The notes below the pieces were generated by a model. The model did no database searches and was not told the origin of the DNA. It saw only the letters and a list, made by a program, of their open reading frames with translations. The translations under genes and the position numbers were made by a program. DNA of 64,000 bases from an uncultured Roseibium sp. (GTDB taxonomy: Bacteria; Pseudomonadota; Alphaproteobacteria; Rhizobiales; Stappiaceae): positions 1-64,000 of the forward strand of contig NZ_CANMFD010000007.1 in the NCBI RefSeq assembly GCF_947496995.1, written 5' to 3'. Of the stretch, positions 18,542 through 27,989 are shown in pieces (position 1 is the first letter of the stretch; every line of letters starts with the position of its first letter).

Positions 18542-19846
18542 GTGAGCGATCTTTTCGAAGCCTCCGGTCTTCAGCAGACGGGACCAAGACCGCTTGCCGA
18601 CCGGATGCGGCCGACCAGGCTTGCCGATGTCGTCGGCCAGGACCATCTTCTTGGTCCGGAAGGAACGCTCTCGCGGATGCTGAAGACGCGGACGCTCGGG
18701 TCGTTGATCTTCTGGGGGCCGCCCGGGACGGGCAAGACCACCATTGCCCGTTTGCTCGCCAATGAGACCGACCTGGCCTTCGAGCAGACCTCGGCGATCT
18801 TTTCCGGTGTGGCCGATCTGAAGAAGGTCTTCGAGGCCGCCCGCGTCCGGCGTATGGGAGGACGGGCGACATTGCTGTTCGTCGACGAGATCCATCGCTT
18901 CAACCGCGCCCAGCAGGACAGCTTCCTGCCGGTGATGGAAGACGGCACGATCACGCTTGTCGGCGCGACGACGGAAAACCCTTCCTTCGAGCTGAATGCC
19001 GCTCTGCTCTCGCGCTCCCATGTGATGACCTTCCATTCGCTCTCCCTTGAGGCGATCGACAGTCTGCTGAGCCGGGCGGAGGAGACCGAGGAAAAACAAT
19101 TGCCGCTGGATGCGGATGCCCGGCAGGTGCTGATCCGCATGGCGGACGGTGACGGCCGCTCCGCGCTGACGCTGGCGGAGGATGTCTGGCGGGCAGCGGC
19201 GGAGGACGAGGTCTTCGATGCGGACCGCCTGCAGGAGATCGTGCAGCGGCGGGCGCCGATTTACGACAAGAGCGCGGACGGGCATTACAATCTCATTTCC
19301 GCCCTGCACAAATCCGTGCGCGGCTCCGATCCCGACGCGGCCCTATATTGGTTCTGCCGCATGCTGGACGGTGGCGAGGACCCGATGTATCTGGCCCGCC
19401 GTCTCATCCGCATGGCTGTGGAGGATATCGGCCTGGCCGATCCAAACGCGCTTGTTCAGGCAAATTCCGCCCGGGACGCCTATCAGATGCTCGGGTCGCC
19501 GGAGGGCGAGCTGGCTCTCGCGCAATCGGTGATCTACCTGGCGACCGCACCCAAGTCCAATGGGGCCTATGTGGCCTACAAGGCGGCCATGCGCGACGCG
19601 AAGACCAGCGGCTCCCTGCTGCCGCCCAAGCATATCCTCAACGCCCCCACAAAGCTCATGAAGCAGGAGGGCTACGGCGATGGGTATCAATACGACCACG
19701 ACGCGCCGGAAGGCTTCTCCGGGCAGGATTACTTTCCTGAGAAACTCGGGCGGCAAACCTATTACGATCCTCCGCAACGCGGCTTCGAGCGGGAACTGAG
19801 GAAGCGGTTGGACTATTGGGACAAATTGCGCAAGGAGCGCGGCTGA
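18542..19846 (+). CDS. rarA: Replication-associated recombination protein A (AAA+ ATPase)
   Basis: RarA/MgsA (434 aa) is a tetrameric AAA+ ATPase related to clamp loaders, acting at stalled forks with SSB. Walker A GPPGTGKT is at residues 59-66 and Walker B LFVDEIH at 112-118. Sensor 1 reads TTENPSFELN, and the C-terminal MgsA domain shows RLIRMAVEDIGLADP and GAYVAYKAAM. The GTG start follows GGAGGGCAG. It probably shares a transcript with the upstream protease. Confidence 0.95.
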   Translation: MSDLFEASGLQQTGPRPLADRMRPTRLADVVGQDHLLGPEGTLSRMLKTRTLGSLIFWGPPGTGKTTIARLLANETDLAFEQTSAIFSGVADLKKVFEAARVRRMGGRATLLFVDEIHRFNRAQQDSFLPVMEDGTITLVGATTENPSFELNAALLSRSHVMTFHSLSLEAIDSLLSRAEETEEKQLPLDADARQVLIRMADGDGRSALTLAEDVWRAAAEDEVFDADRLQEIVQRRAPIYDKSADGHYNLISALHKSVRGSDPDAALYWFCRMLDGGEDPMYLARRLIRMAVEDIGLADPNALVQANSARDAYQMLGSPEGELALAQSVIYLATAPKSNGAYVAYKAAMRDAKTSGSLLPPKHILNAPTKLMKQEGYGDGYQYDHDAPEGFSGQDYFPEKLGRQTYYDPPQRGFERELRKRLDYWDKLRKERG

Positions 19847-19876
19847 CGCGCGCGATCACGGCGCTGGAAGGTTGCG

Positions 19877-20893
19877 TCAGCCCTGCGTGCTGTTGAGCCG
19901 GTCCAGCGCGGCCTGGAGCGAAACGGCAAGCTGTTCGCGCTCCTGCGAACTGACAGCGCCAGGAAGGTGAAGAGCAAGCTGGTTCAGCTGCCGTGAAACC
20001 ACCGCCAGGTCCAGATCCGGCCCTTCCGGGGTATCCGTCCGCAAGCCGATGACTTCATAGGTCGCAACCGGATAAGCGATGCCCTTCACGGTCACTTCGC
20101 CGGTGTCGATGCACTGTATCTGGTCCTTCACCTGGGAAAAGGTTTCAAAGGAAATCAGGATCGATCCTGGCGCCGCCAGGCTCTCCAGGCGGGACGCCGT
20201 GTTCACGCCGCGTCCGATGATGGTATAGTCCAGCCGGTCGTTGCTGCCGAAATTGCCGACGGTGCAATAATCGGTGTGAATGCCCATCCGGCATTTCAGT
20301 GGCTTGGAAATGCCGGCCTCGCGCCAGACATCCTGAAGCTCCGCCATCCGGTCCTGCATTTCAATCGCCATCCGGACGCAGGCCATTGCATCCTCCATGA
20401 CACCCTGGGTTTCCGGGTCACCGAAGAAAATCAGAATGGCATCGCCGACATATTTGTCGATCGTGGCGCCGTATTTGAGGGCGATCTTCGACATCTCGGT
20501 GAGGTACTGGTTGAGGATGGACGTCAGTTCCTCGGACTCAAGCCGCTCGGCGGTTTCCGTAAAGCCGGCGATATCGGAAAAGAAAACGGTCAGCTTCTTG
20601 CGCGTCGAGGTGATCTTGACTTCCTGACGGCCCTCGAAGATCGACTTGTAGACCTGTGGCGACAGGTACTTTGCCAGCTGCTTGGACAGATCTTCCATGC
20701 GGGTCGACTGGTCGGCCAGCTGGTCTTCAACGGCCTCACCGTGTTCGATGGTCGCTTCGTAGAGAAGGCGCAGGTCTTCCAGTTCGGAATGCAGGTACTT
20801 GTTTTCTTCCTGCAGCGCCCGCAAGGCCTGCTCCGGGTCGGCGGCGTCGTCTGAAAGAGGCACTTTCGTTTCGTTTTTCAAGTTTTTTGCCAT
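19877..20893 (-). CDS. Soluble class III adenylate cyclase with N-terminal coiled coil
   Basis: This 338-aa protein has no signal or membrane segment. Residues about 20-75 form a charged coiled coil, followed by a class III cyclase domain (about 95-280). The metal-binding aspartates are Asp107 (FFSDIAGF) and Asp151 (KYVGDAIL). Lys147 and Asp222 (RLDYTIIG) are the residues that select ATP over GTP in this family, and Asn231/Arg235 (GVNTASR) complete the transition-state site. It should therefore make cAMP. The input signal is unknown; coiled-coil pairing may control dimer activity. It is divergent from the patatin-like gene. Confidence 0.9.
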   Translation of the reverse strand: MAKNLKNETKVPLSDDAADPEQALRALQEENKYLHSELEDLRLLYEATIEHGEAVEDQLADQSTRMEDLSKQLAKYLSPQVYKSIFEGRQEVKITSTRKKLTVFFSDIAGFTETAERLESEELTSILNQYLTEMSKIALKYGATIDKYVGDAILIFFGDPETQGVMEDAMACVRMAIEMQDRMAELQDVWREAGISKPLKCRMGIHTDYCTVGNFGSNDRLDYTIIGRGVNTASRLESLAAPGSILISFETFSQVKDQIQCIDTGEVTVKGIAYPVATYEVIGLRTDTPEGPDLDLAVVSRQLNQLALHLPGAVSSQEREQLAVSLQAALDRLNSTQG

Positions 20894-21180
20894 TTCAATT
20901 CGCAGTACCGACGTCGTGGCGCGTTCCGTATGCGGATATGTCTCAAGATTCGCTTTTGATAGCGGAGCTTATCTTATCGTAATAATCGCGGGTCATGAGG
21001 GAAAAATGTATCATTGTGTGATCTTCCCAAGGCCGTATCTCGCGGCAAATGGCGGGCTTCGTCACAGGGCTGAAATGAAATGGCTGGCAATCCGGATGCC
21101 TTTTTCCGGGCCTGGGCATTGTAACTATTTCTTATGCTGCTGCGGGCAATATTGAGAGCAATGATCATTTCGGCGGCTTC

Positions 21181-23574
21181 ATGAAGGAAATCGAACTCAG
21201 GCTTGGCCTTGTCTTTTACGGAGGGGTTTCGCTCGCCATCTACATGCATGGCGTGAGCCGCGAAATGTTGAACCTGGTTCGTGCTTCGGGAGTCCGCCTG
21301 GACCGCAAGACCGGCGGAGCGGGGGACGTGGCCGCGGAGCAGGATCTGCCCCCCGTCCAGAGCGCCTACAAGGAACTGCTCGATATCCTGTCTCCGGTTG
21401 CCGACATCCGGGTCGTGGTCGATGCGATCGCCGGAGCGTCCGCCGGTGGGGTGAACGGCATCATGCTGGCCAGGGCGCTGGCCCACGATCTGCCCCTCGA
21501 CAGCCACAGCCGGCTCTGGCTGGAAAACGCCGATGTCACCCGTCTGGCGCGGCCGCAGTCGGGGCTTTCGCGCTATCTCAAGATTTCGGTTTCCCCGATG
21601 CTCGACCGCCTGGTCTCCTCGCGATTGAACAAGCAGATCGAAAGCACGGAAACCCGCGAAAAGCTGCGTCGTTTCATGCAGGCGAGATGGTTTTCGCCGC
21701 CGTTTTCCGGCGAACGGTTCATCGGCTGGATGCTGGATGCCTGCAAGCAGATGGAGGAAGCCGCGGAACCGGGGCGGACGCTCATTCCACGCGGCCAGAC
21801 GCTGGATCTGTTCGTGACCATCACGGACTACAACGGCATCAAGCGCCGCATTCACCTGGACGATCCGGACTATGTCGAGGAATGGGACCACCGCCGCATC
21901 CTGAACTTTCACGCGGTCCACCGCGCACCGGGTGTGGTGGATAGCCAGTTCGCGGCCGAGAACATACCGGAACTGGTCTTTGCCGCCCGGGCGACGTCGT
22001 CCTTTCCCGGCGCTTTTCCGCCGGCCACGATTGCCGAGATGGAACGGGCCCTCGCAAGACAGCACCTGGCCTGGCCGCATCGCGAGACCTTCCTGAAGCA
22101 TGGGCTGAACCTGTCGCCGGAGACGACCGGAAGGCATTGTTTTGTCGATGGCAGCGTCGTGATGAACAAGCCGTTTGCGCCTGTCATCAAGGTCATTCAG
22201 GACCGGCCGGCGACAAAGGAAGTCGCCCGGCGGCTGATCTATATCGACCCGGCGCCGGTCGAACCGGTGGAGGCGGAAGGGCGGCAGGCCGAATTGCCGG
22301 GTTTCTTCAGGGTGATCCTCGCGTCCCTGGCGCATATTCCGCGCAACGAGCCGATCGGCGACGATCTGAAGGAACTGGAGCAGAACAACCGGCGCAGCCG
22401 CTGGCTGGCGCAGCTGATCGATGCTGCGGGACCGATGGTCGAACAGGCGGTGAAGGGCCTGCTGCCGAAACGCAGGACCGTCACGCCGGAAATCCTGGCC
22501 AAATGCCGCAAGGATGCGACCGAGGCGGCTTTCCGGCAGGCCGGTTTCGCCTTTCTGAACTACCAGTCGCTGAAACTGCATTCGCTGAGTGAGCGTCTTG
22601 CCGCGCTGACGACCCGGTTGAGCGGTTTGACGGACGCCCGCAAACAGGAAGAGCCCATTCTGGCGCATCTGGCGCGCCATTTCTCCACGCTGACCGTTGA
22701 GAGCAAGGATCTCCTGGGGCGCAACGACCCGCATGTCATCGCAATGCTGCGCGGGCTGGATGTCGACTATCGCATTCGGCGCCTGCGCTTTGCGATCCGC
22801 AGGCTAAACGGGTTTTACCATTTCGAACCCGGCTCCGGTCTTCCGCCACCGGACACGGATGCGCTCGATCACATGAAGGGCCTGCTCTACGATCAGATCG
22901 ACCACCTGAGCTGGCGCTGGACGGAACGGTTTTTCGGCGGCCGGTGCCGGGACCTTTCCGAACGATTTGTGAAGGATCTCGACGCAGGGGCAGAGACAGT
23001 CGGTGACCAGGTCGTGCCGCTGCTCAAGAGCATATCGACGATGATGGGGCTGGCGGATCTCGACCGGCTTCAGGATGAGCTATTCGCGAAAACCGCGCGA
23101 AGCTTTCTGGACAAGGAGCGTCACGCGTCCTTGATGCGGTCCTATATCGGGTTCGGGTTTTACGACCTGATCACCTTCCCGGTGCTGCAGAGGAACGATT
23201 TTTCGGAGGTGACGGAGATCCTCGTCGACAGGATCAGCCCCCGGGACGCCGACAGCCTGCAAACGGACAATTTCGACCTGAAAGGCAAGTCGCTGAATTC
23301 CTTCGGGGCGTTCTTCAATCGCGGCTGGCGGGAGCATGATTACCTGTGGGGGAGGCTCAACGCCGCCGACAGACTGGTCAGCATCATCCTGTCCGCGGCA
23401 GGCAAGGGCACTTTGCCGCAGATGCAGGTCAATCAGGCCCGCGCCAGGATTTTTCTGGCGATCCTGGAGGAAGAACGGGACAAACTCATTGAAATACCCG
23501 AGGAAATTGCAAGGGTAGACGATCTCGTCCGCTCGGTTTACCCGGATTTTGCCCATGTGGCGGAAGACGTATAG
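21181..23574 (+). CDS. Patatin-like phospholipase with C-terminal DUF3376-type region
   Basis: A 797-aa predicted lipid acyl hydrolase. The oxyanion motif GGVSLAIYMHG is at residues 14-24, the nucleophile elbow GASAG at 85-89 (Ser87), and the dyad Asp is in FVDGS (Asp323). The remaining 450 residues look helical and match the arrangement of patatin-like proteins carrying DUF3376. No signal peptide is visible, so it is probably cytosolic or membrane-associated. Substrate unknown. The start lacks a strong Shine-Dalgarno. Confidence 0.85.
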   Translation: MKEIELRLGLVFYGGVSLAIYMHGVSREMLNLVRASGVRLDRKTGGAGDVAAEQDLPPVQSAYKELLDILSPVADIRVVVDAIAGASAGGVNGIMLARALAHDLPLDSHSRLWLENADVTRLARPQSGLSRYLKISVSPMLDRLVSSRLNKQIESTETREKLRRFMQARWFSPPFSGERFIGWMLDACKQMEEAAEPGRTLIPRGQTLDLFVTITDYNGIKRRIHLDDPDYVEEWDHRRILNFHAVHRAPGVVDSQFAAENIPELVFAARATSSFPGAFPPATIAEMERALARQHLAWPHRETFLKHGLNLSPETTGRHCFVDGSVVMNKPFAPVIKVIQDRPATKEVARRLIYIDPAPVEPVEAEGRQAELPGFFRVILASLAHIPRNEPIGDDLKELEQNNRRSRWLAQLIDAAGPMVEQAVKGLLPKRRTVTPEILAKCRKDATEAAFRQAGFAFLNYQSLKLHSLSERLAALTTRLSGLTDARKQEEPILAHLARHFSTLTVESKDLLGRNDPHVIAMLRGLDVDYRIRRLRFAIRRLNGFYHFEPGSGLPPPDTDALDHMKGLLYDQIDHLSWRWTERFFGGRCRDLSERFVKDLDAGAETVGDQVVPLLKSISTMMGLADLDRLQDELFAKTARSFLDKERHASLMRSYIGFGFYDLITFPVLQRNDFSEVTEILVDRISPRDADSLQTDNFDLKGKSLNSFGAFFNRGWREHDYLWGRLNAADRLVSIILSAAGKGTLPQMQVNQARARIFLAILEEERDKLIEIPEEIARVDDLVRSVYPDFAHVAEDV

Positions 23575-23684
23575 ACTGTCATCCGGCGAAAACCGGCGAG
23601 TGCATCCTTGACGTCACGGCTGCTGGTTCGCTACGCACTCTCATATGGGATGGGTTTTGTCCCGCGAGCGGAATGTAAGTGTTC

Positions 23685-24464
23685 ATGGAATTTCTGACTG
23701 ACTACACGGGTACCGGGCCAGGAGCCTTCCTGGCGATGTTCGCCGGGCTTTATGCTGCGAGCCTCATCGTATTGTTCACAACGGGTCTGGCAATGACCGC
23801 GCTGAACGAGCGCCATCCGGACCGGAAGATCCAGAAACGGCAACCGACCCACGACGCGCTCCGCGATATTCGCTCGTCGATGAAGCAGCTCGCGATTACC
23901 AGCTGCTGCCTGTCGATCGGTCTTTACGCGCAGATGCGCGGCTGGACGCTTTTTGCGCCCGTGGCGCTTTCCTGGTGGTCCGTGCCGGTCTTTTTCATAG
24001 TCTCCCTGGCGCTGCATGACACCTGGTTCTACTGGGGCCACAGGATCCTGCACACGAAGATGTTCTACCGGTTTCACAAGCCGCATCACATGACGATCAC
24101 ACCGACCGTCTGGTCGAACGATGCCGGATCCAGCGTCGACACGCTGTTCGCCCATTCCTATTATGCGCTGGTGCTCTTCGTGGTGCCGATCCCGCCGCTG
24201 GTGTTTCTGGGGCACCGCCTGTTCGATCAGGTTTCGGCGGCCATTGGCCATTGCGGCTACGAGCATTTCGCAAGCCCGAGCGCCCGCAAGCCGTGGCCGC
24301 TCCTGTGCACGCTCTACCACGACCAGCATCACCAGTATTTCGTCTACAATTACGCCAACTACTTTTCCTTCTGGGACCGGTTCTGCGGCACGATCCATCC
24401 GACCTATGACGACAAGGTGGAAGGATTCGAAGCGCTTTATTCCGGCAAGCAGGATCAGGCGTGA
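23685..24464 (+). CDS. Sterol desaturase/fatty acid hydroxylase family protein (copy 1)
   Basis: A 259-aa integral membrane di-iron oxygenase. Several hydrophobic helices frame the histidine clusters HRILH (119-123), FHKPHH (130-135) and, near the C-terminus, YHDQHH. The TWFYWGH and FSFWDRFCGTIHP segments are shared with the two genes that follow. I chose ATG 23685 over GTG 23679 by comparison with its paralogues. The substrate (fatty acid, sterol-like or hopanoid lipid) is unknown. It overlaps the next gene by one base. Confidence 0.85.
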   Translation: MEFLTDYTGTGPGAFLAMFAGLYAASLIVLFTTGLAMTALNERHPDRKIQKRQPTHDALRDIRSSMKQLAITSCCLSIGLYAQMRGWTLFAPVALSWWSVPVFFIVSLALHDTWFYWGHRILHTKMFYRFHKPHHMTITPTVWSNDAGSSVDTLFAHSYYALVLFVVPIPPLVFLGHRLFDQVSAAIGHCGYEHFASPSARKPWPLLCTLYHDQHHQYFVYNYANYFSFWDRFCGTIHPTYDDKVEGFEALYSGKQDQA

Positions 24465-25258
24465 TGGAGCTTCTCGTCGATTATCTCGTGATTGTCGCGC
24501 TGGTCTATGTGGCGATGGTGGCTGTCTATTTCGCCACCGGCTTCACCGTGATGGCGATCAACGCGCGCCATCCGGAACGGCGCATCCAAAAACATCGCGA
24601 CGGGCTGAAGCGGCAGGCCGAGGAAATCCGTGCCTCGATGAAGGCGCTCGCGACGTCTTCCGTGCTGCTGTCCAGCGGATACTTCGCGCAGACGCAGGGC
24701 TGGACGCTGTTTGAACCGCTGGCGTTGTCCTGGTGGTCGTTTGCGCTGATGTTCGCTGTGTGTTTCGTGCTCTTCGATGCCTGGTTCTACTGGGGCCACC
24801 GCATCCTGCATCTGCCGGCGCTCTACAGGTTTCACGTGCCGCACCACCGGTCCATCGCGCCGACGGTGTGGAGCAATGACAGCTCGACCACGGTCGATAC
24901 GTTGATCGAGCATTTCTTCTATTTTCTCGTCTGGTTCGTTCTGCCGGTTCCGGCGCTCAGCGTTTTCGCGCTGCGTCTGTTTGACCAGATTTCGGGAATG
25001 GTCGGCCATTCGGGTTTCGAATATTTCGCGTCCAGATCCTCGCGGTTTCCCTCGCCGCTGATTTGCACGACCTTCCATGATCTGCATCATTCCCAGTTCC
25101 ACTATAATTACGGAAACTTCTTTTCGTTCTGGGACCGTGTTTGCGGTACTGTGCATCCGAAATACGATGTGCTGGTGCGGTCAATGGAAGAGACCGGGGA
25201 AATTCCGGAGACGGAAGAGACCAAAGTCAGGTCAACCGGGGTCAAGGCAACCGGGTAA
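24464..25258 (+). CDS. Sterol desaturase/fatty acid hydroxylase family protein (copy 2)
   Basis: A 264-aa paralogue of its neighbours with the same histidine clusters (HRILH, FHVPHH, FHDLHH) and the conserved PTVWSND and NYGNFFSFWDRVCGT stretches. The start ATG overlaps the TGA of copy 1, so the two are cotranscribed and translationally coupled. The C-terminus carries a polar Glu/Thr-rich tail. Function is inferred only at family level. Confidence 0.85.
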   Translation: MELLVDYLVIVALVYVAMVAVYFATGFTVMAINARHPERRIQKHRDGLKRQAEEIRASMKALATSSVLLSSGYFAQTQGWTLFEPLALSWWSFALMFAVCFVLFDAWFYWGHRILHLPALYRFHVPHHRSIAPTVWSNDSSTTVDTLIEHFFYFLVWFVLPVPALSVFALRLFDQISGMVGHSGFEYFASRSSRFPSPLICTTFHDLHHSQFHYNYGNFFSFWDRVCGTVHPKYDVLVRSMEETGEIPETEETKVRSTGVKATG

Positions 25259-25316
25259 GCCCGCACGCGTTCACACGCTGTGTCAGCCAACCTGCAAACG
25301 GACTTAAAGGAAAATC

Positions 25317-26105
25317 ATGCTGGATCAGGCACTCTCCGTTCTGCTCGAATTTCTGCCGATTTACGCGGCCGTCTACGCGATCAATGTGTTTTTGTATTTC
25401 GCGACCGGTTGGGTGCTGATCCAGATCCAGAACCGCCATCCGGAGCGCCGGATCCAGCAGAACCGGCGCGGCGAAAAACGCATGTGGAAGGAAATCCGCG
25501 CGAGCGTTCTCTCCCTGACGGTGACGGCTGGATGTCTTGCCGGCGGTATCTTCCTGTCGCTGAAGGGCTGGACACTTGTGTCTCCGCTGGAGCTTTCCTG
25601 GTGGTCCGCGCTCCTGATGTTCGCGGTCTCCATCGTCGCGTTCGACACCTGGTTCTACTGGGGTCACCGCTTCATGCACACGAAGATGATGTACCGGTTT
25701 CATGCCGAGCATCACCGTTCCGTCGCTCCGACTGTCTGGAGCACATATTCGGACGACCTGATCGACGCATTCGTGATGCAGAGCTACTATCTGTGGGCGG
25801 TAATCATCTTGCCGATCCCGATCCCGGTTCTGATCGTCCATCGTCTGTGGGATCACTTCAACGGCACCATCGGCCATTCCGGCTTCGAGTTCTGGGCGTC
25901 GCCGATGTCGCGCATGCCTTCGCCGATGGTCTGCGTGACCTTCCACGATCAGCATCATTCCCGTTTCCGTTACAATTACGCCAATTTCTTTTCCTTCTGG
26001 GACCGTGTCTGCGGCACCATCGATCCGAAATATGACGAACAGGTCAAGGTGTTCGAGGAGATGGGGCAGGGCGACGCTGCGAAATCCGTGGCTCCTGGGG
26101 AATAG
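25317..26105 (+). CDS. Sterol desaturase/fatty acid hydroxylase family protein (copy 3)
   Basis: A 262-aa third member of the tandem set, with HRFMH, FHAEHH and FHDQHH clusters. It differs from copies 1 and 2 after the second cluster (WSTYSDDLIDAF rather than WSND...VDTL), which may mean a different substrate. It lies 58 bp after copy 2 with AAAGGAAA before the ATG, consistent with one operon. Confidence 0.85.
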   Translation: MLDQALSVLLEFLPIYAAVYAINVFLYFATGWVLIQIQNRHPERRIQQNRRGEKRMWKEIRASVLSLTVTAGCLAGGIFLSLKGWTLVSPLELSWWSALLMFAVSIVAFDTWFYWGHRFMHTKMMYRFHAEHHRSVAPTVWSTYSDDLIDAFVMQSYYLWAVIILPIPIPVLIVHRLWDHFNGTIGHSGFEFWASPMSRMPSPMVCVTFHDQHHSRFRYNYANFFSFWDRVCGTIDPKYDEQVKVFEEMGQGDAAKSVAPGE

Positions 26106-26183
26106 AGGCTTGATTTGTCACCCCGGAGCGACGCCTGACGGCAAAACCGGGATATCGACGAAGGTTCAGGGGCGGACTGCGGT

Positions 26184-26567
26184 TTGTATCATCTTCTTCT
26201 TGTGATGCTCGGCGGCGGGCTGGGTGCGGGCGGGCGGCATCTGGTGTCGCTGGCGACGCTCAGGCTGTTCGGAACGGGATTTCCCGTCGGCACGCTCAGC
26301 GTCAACATCATCGGATCGCTGGTGATGGGGCTCTTCATCGGCTGGCTGGTCAATCATGAGACCGGGGGGCTGCAGCCGCTGCGCTATTTCTTCGCGACCG
26401 GTATCCTGGGCGGCTTCACCACTTTTTCGGCCTTTTCTCTGGACACCGCCGTTCTTTGGGAACGCGGCGATACGCATCTGGCGTTGATCTACGTGGCCGC
26501 CTCGGTGCTCGTGTCGATCGTTGCCGTCTTTGCCGGGCTGATGATCATGCGTCAGGTCGGATCCTAA
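26184..26567 (+). CDS. crcB: Fluoride ion channel CrcB/Fluc
   Basis: A 127-aa small membrane protein with four helices. It has the family motifs VNIIGSLVMG (Asn41) and GGFTTFSAFS (residues 76-85), the latter contributing the structural Na+ site and pore phenylalanines. It exports fluoride as an inverted dimer. I take TTG 26184 as start because GGGGCGG lies 8 bp upstream and it gives the usual N-terminal helix; GTG 26202 or ATG 26205 would cut it. No fluoride riboswitch is recognisable in the 78-bp leader. Confidence 0.9.
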   Translation: MYHLLLVMLGGGLGAGGRHLVSLATLRLFGTGFPVGTLSVNIIGSLVMGLFIGWLVNHETGGLQPLRYFFATGILGGFTTFSAFSLDTAVLWERGDTHLALIYVAASVLVSIVAVFAGLMIMRQVGS

Positions 26568-26697
26568 CTTTTCCTTCCATTTCGCAGCAATTCCGCCTAT
26601 ACGCTCCGGAACGATTTTTCACCCGGTGCCTTCAGGCGCGGGGCTGTGGGATGCGCCGGACCTGAATCAGTGTCCAGCTGCCGAATTTGAGAACAAC

Positions 26698-27717
26698 ATG
26701 TCAGCGATTGAACAGAAACACGTGACCGCCGATGAGGCGGGCATGCGCCTGGACCGTTGGTTCAAAAGCCATTATCCGGGGCTCGGCTTCGGTCATCTGC
26801 AGAAGCTGCTGCGGACCGGACAGGTGCGGGTCGATGGCAAGCGCGCCGAATCCAATACCCGTATCGCCAAGGGGCAGATGATCCGTATCCCGCCGCTCGG
26901 CGTGGAACTGCGCGCGGACGACAAGAAGAATGCTCGGCCGAAGTCCACCAAACTGACGTCCGACGACCGCAAGGCGGTCGAGGACATGCTCCTCTTCGAG
27001 GACAGCCACGTGATGGTCCTGAACAAGCCGGCAGGTCTTGCCGTGCAGGGCGGGTCCGGTCTCAGCCGCCATCTGGACGGCATGCTCGACGCTTTCACCG
27101 ACGCCAAGGGCAACAAGCCGCGCCTCGTGCACCGTCTCGACCGCGAAACCTCCGGCATCATCCTGGTGGCCCGAACCCGTCAGGCGGCGCAGGAGCTCAC
27201 CAAGGCCTTCCGCCACCGCAACACCCGCAAGATCTACTGGGCGATGCTGGCCGGCGTTCCCAAGCCCTATCAGGGCCGGATTTCGACTTTTCTTGCCCGC
27301 AATGACGACGAGGAGCGGATGCAGGTTGTCCGTCAGGGCGACGACGAAGCCCAGCACGCCGTCTCGCTGTATTCGGTCTTCGAGAAATCCGCCCAGAAAC
27401 TGTCCTGGGTGACCATGAAGCCGGTCACGGGACGGACGCACCAGCTGCGCGCCCATGCGGCCCATATCGGCCATCCGATCATCGGTGACGACAAATATTT
27501 CAATATCGAGAACTGGGAGCTGCCGGGCGGCATCCAGAACCGGCTGCACCTGCTCGCCCGCAGGATCGTTATTCCGCATCCCTCGGGACATGGTGCGATC
27601 GACGTCTCCGCGCCGCTGCCGCCGCATATGCAGCAGACCTGGAACCTTCTGGGGTTCAATGCCAAGGATTACGATCCGGAAGCGGACGATCCGGATGAAA
27701 CGCTGATCAAGCGATAG
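26698..27717 (+). CDS. RluA-family 23S rRNA pseudouridine synthase (RluC/RluD-like)
   Basis: A 339-aa enzyme isomerising uridine in rRNA. An S4 RNA-binding domain (about residues 10-70) is followed by the catalytic domain with HRLDRETSG (145-153, catalytic Asp148) and the later RTHQLRAHAAHIGHPIIGDD. ATG 26698 gives the S4 domain at the N-terminus; an upstream ATG at 26626 would add 24 unrelated residues. The length and S4 domain fit RluC or RluD, but the target positions cannot be read from sequence. Confidence 0.9.
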   Translation: MSAIEQKHVTADEAGMRLDRWFKSHYPGLGFGHLQKLLRTGQVRVDGKRAESNTRIAKGQMIRIPPLGVELRADDKKNARPKSTKLTSDDRKAVEDMLLFEDSHVMVLNKPAGLAVQGGSGLSRHLDGMLDAFTDAKGNKPRLVHRLDRETSGIILVARTRQAAQELTKAFRHRNTRKIYWAMLAGVPKPYQGRISTFLARNDDEERMQVVRQGDDEAQHAVSLYSVFEKSAQKLSWVTMKPVTGRTHQLRAHAAHIGHPIIGDDKYFNIENWELPGGIQNRLHLLARRIVIPHPSGHGAIDVSAPLPPHMQQTWNLLGFNAKDYDPEADDPDETLIKR

Positions 27718-27747
27718 GTTTCTGCCCTCAGAACCAGGCCTGGAAGC

Positions 27748-27918
27748 CTAGAACCCCTGAAACGCGGCGCTCAGGATCACCGAGACGAAGGTGACGGCCA
27801 CGACGCCGGCAACCAGCTTCCATGCGTCGGAACGCTTCTTCAGACCCGGCCAGCCGAGCGGTTTGATGACCTGAACCGTAGCGACCAGGAGCAGCAGCAG
27901 CATGAGAATCTTGGTCAA
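27748..27918 (-). CDS. Small membrane protein (about 56 aa)
   Basis: The minus-strand frame ending at TAG 27748 encodes two hydrophobic segments around a basic motif, KPLGWPGLKKRSDAW. I set the start at TTG 27918 (reads MTKILMLLLLL...); ATG 27903 would give 51 aa. It looks like a two-helix inner-membrane protein. The pattern 'helix, PLG-PGL-+RxDxWK, helix' resembles small uncharacterised proteins I associate with Rhizobiales, but I cannot verify homology here. It is convergent with the upstream pseudouridine synthase gene. Confidence 0.55.
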   Translation of the reverse strand: MTKILMLLLLLVATVQVIKPLGWPGLKKRSDAWKLVAGVVAVTFVSVILSAAFQGF

Positions 27919-27989
27919 GGGCGGATCCGGGAAGTGATGGCCATGGCCGTTCCCTTAACCCTTGTTGCACGTGATGTCGAGGAGTTCGC

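Noticed and set aside
26106..26183. Possible fluoride riboswitch before crcB
   Set aside because: The leader is only 78 bp and lacks the conserved pseudoknot blocks.
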